From Conchocele bisecta (lineage: Eukaryota; Mollusca; Bivalvia; Lucinida; Thyasiridae): a stretch of 64,000 bases of DNA. Of this stretch, positions 63,927 to 64,000 are shown in pieces; the stretch's first letter is position 1, and the number at the start of each line of letters is the position of its first letter. The stretch is from NCBI GenBank assembly GCA_029237695.1, contig JAQRGA010000173.1, positions 55,715-119,714 on the forward strand. Direction: 5' to 3'. The position numbers were made by a program, and so were the translations under genes. Below the pieces are notes generated by a model that saw nothing but the letters and a program-made list of their open reading frames with translations, was not told where the DNA came from and ran no database searches.

Positions 63927-64000
63927 ATATGTGAACACACCCAAGACAAAAGCGTTTGGAGAGCATGTGACCTCTATCAGGCTATCAAAATCTCGGCCAC

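Overview
This window looks like non-coding, transposon-rich nuclear DNA from an animal, most likely a bivalve mollusc. The sequence is AT-rich and has no bacterial gene organisation. The few believable coding pieces are short exons bounded by GT/AG splice signals. Most of the window is short palindromic DNA transposons (MITEs), satellites and minisatellites. The bivalve assignment is an inference from the receptor's residues and the style of the repeats; no search was possible.

Genes. The one gene I can support well is a plus-strand rhodopsin-family (class A) neuropeptide-type GPCR in two coding exons (37871-38090 and 39484-40269). It has a 1.4 kb intron filled with three MITEs and a polyadenylation signal 77 bp past the stop. 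Its first transmembrane helix carries an apparent one-base frameshift near 37953. A second small plus-strand gene is likely at 35210-36101: a first exon with a strong GTAAGT donor and a last exon with an acidic tail. Single candidate exons lie at 41583-41736 and 60844-60939. A decayed LINE reverse-transcriptase C-terminus lies at 47641-47871 on the minus strand.

Repeats, left to right. 0-5 kb: hairpin MITEs of several families. 5.4-6.05 kb: a decayed tandem array. 6.3-6.8 kb: an unexplained 183-codon ORF. 7.5-13.4 kb: MITEs, minisatellites, a 47-bp C tract, and foldback elements built from about 21-bp subrepeats, one inserted in another MITE. 13.4-25 kb: mixed MITEs. 26-27.3 kb: a 23-bp minisatellite followed by a CpG-rich tract. 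28.5-29.3 kb: the most interesting element, a 397-bp TRIM-like retrotransposon whose 138/139-bp LTRs each carry a 73-nt tRNA-like cloverleaf. Its uninterrupted target survives in a second copy of the host repeat at 14481-14795. 30.5 kb: an ATCA-type array. 32-34 kb: a local duplication and a perfect 115-bp tandem. 41-51 kb: MITEs and tandem-repeat elements. 51.6-53.0 kb: a 40-copy, 35-bp minisatellite with no length variation. 53-64 kb: MITEs, a 34-bp minisatellite and an array of decayed repeat units.

Repeat families are given letters (A to R, FB) at first mention; family membership was judged by eye. The genes show no evident functional linkage.
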